This document shows positions 63,531 through 64,000 of a DNA stretch of 64,000 nucleotides, one piece after another (within the stretch, counting starts at the first letter, position 1; every line of letters starts with the position of its first letter). The position numbers were made by a program, and so were the translations under genes. The DNA is from Tissierella sp. GTDB lineage: Bacteria > Bacillota > Clostridia > Tissierellales > Tissierellaceae. Below the pieces are notes generated by a model. That model saw only the letters and a program-made list of their open reading frames with translations. It ran no database searches and was not told the DNA's origin. The stretch lies in contig NZ_JAVKTS010000003.1 of the NCBI RefSeq assembly GCF_031460495.1, positions 248,001 through 312,000 on the forward strand, written 5' to 3'.

Positions 63531-64000
63531 TTATTCAAATAACAGCTTAATTACAGCCTTTTGTTCCTCGTGTACAATTTTTCCCTCAGGTATTATGTGA
63601 AATAAAACCTCATCATTTTTCCAAGATCCTCCGATTGGTTGCAATATATGATAAGCACATTTTTTTAACATTTCAAATTGAACTTTTAAATCATTTGAAT
63701 TATACATCTGAGTAATAATATTAAATAATTCCGGATTATTATCTTCAATATGCTTCAGTTGTCCCTTTGGTTTGCCTATTTCTAGGTTTTCTATTCTTGC
63801 ATAACATTGTAAAAACCAGTCAAATGAGGAAAAAATAAAATATCTAGAATATAATTCATTTTTATATAATCGATGTTCTAATTTATCTATAATATGCTTA
63901 AATGTGAATTTAAAGATAGTTATTTCGCAATCTGATAGATACTCTGGACTGCTCCAAGCTTTCTTTATCCTATCTAAGATGTTTTGTGTTATATTGTTTC
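63531..64000 (-). CDS. Unidentified protein, N-terminus beyond window edge
   Basis: A frame open from the right edge to the TAA at 63531, about 156 residues. It ends HIIPEGKIVHEEQKAVIKLL and contains FKFTFKHIIDKLEHRLYKNE, SSFDWFLQCYARIENLEIGK and AYHILQPIGGSWKNDE. It is mixed helical, with no membrane segment or metal motif that I can name. Position and strand suggest it belongs to the accessory gene run. Confidence 0.7.
   Translation of the reverse strand, partial: NNITQNILDRIKKAWSSPEYLSDCEITIFKFTFKHIIDKLEHRLYKNELYSRYFIFSSFDWFLQCYARIENLEIGKPKGQLKHIEDNNPELFNIITQMYNSNDLKVQFEMLKKCAYHILQPIGGSWKNDEVLFHIIPEGKIVHEEQKAVIKLLFE

Noticed and set aside
1-64000. CRISPR arrays, IS elements, prophage, tRNA or rRNA genes
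   Set aside because: No regularly spaced repeats, transposase or phage-structural proteins, and no cloverleaf or rRNA-like sequence, were recognised on either strand.

Overview
The window is low-GC (about one third G+C) Firmicutes DNA, most like an anaerobic, peptide- and amino-acid-fermenting member of the Clostridia (inference). Supporting signs are strong Shine-Dalgarno sites with TTG and GTG starts, a group B [FeFe] hydrogenase, formate-tetrahydrofolate ligase, a clostridial peptide ABC transporter, sigma-H-like promoters, and no respiratory genes. Every gene but one is on the minus strand.

Layout from left to right. (1) 1-7.1 kb is a signalling cluster: a cut HD-GYP protein, a bacteriohemerythrin, a chemoreceptor, a hybrid histidine kinase, the only plus-strand gene (an OmpR-type regulator, divergent from the kinase) and a second HD-GYP paralogue. 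(2) 7.2-9.2 kb holds a YerC/TrpR-like regulator and fhs. (3) 9.4-19.8 kb is a purine operon read purL-purE-purF-purM-purN-purH-purD. It is preceded by a promoter, a guanine-class aptamer, a PRPP (ykkC-2b-like) aptamer and one terminator. Fhs can supply the 10-formyl-THF used by PurN and PurH. purC, purB and purK are not here. (4) 19.9-25.5 kb is a five-gene peptide/dipeptide transporter (oppA-B-C-D-F). (5) 25.6-26.7 kb is a small regulator/membrane-protein operon with repeated operator-like boxes. (6) 26.7-64 kb is a long, one-directional run of small accessory enzymes: ten GNAT acetyltransferase genes, four Nudix hydrolases, three histidine phosphatases, and peptidases, hydrolases, membrane proteins and orphan families. 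It also holds a PRPP synthetase, a [FeFe] hydrogenase pair and a frameshifted lipoprotein.

The most striking observation is in the purine operon. Both glutamine-dependent enzymes appear to have lost their glutaminase active sites. PurF has Ser in place of the N-terminal catalytic Cys and Asp in place of the oxyanion Asn. PurL has Gly in place of the catalytic Cys and Thr in place of the catalytic His. The phosphoribosyltransferase and synthetase parts, and the PurF Fe-S cysteines, look intact. This suggests a de novo purine pathway that takes free ammonia at both steps, which would fit an ammonia-producing amino-acid fermenter. The activity is inferred from residues only.

Other notable points are the tandem guanine-PRPP riboswitch, four copies of an identically spaced sigma-H-like promoter in the accessory region, a 95-residue membrane protein carrying the GGADGPT signature of Na+-pumping decarboxylase beta subunits, and a lipoprotein-signal-peptidase-like gene with an odd start. 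No tRNA, rRNA, CRISPR array, insertion sequence or phage gene was seen.
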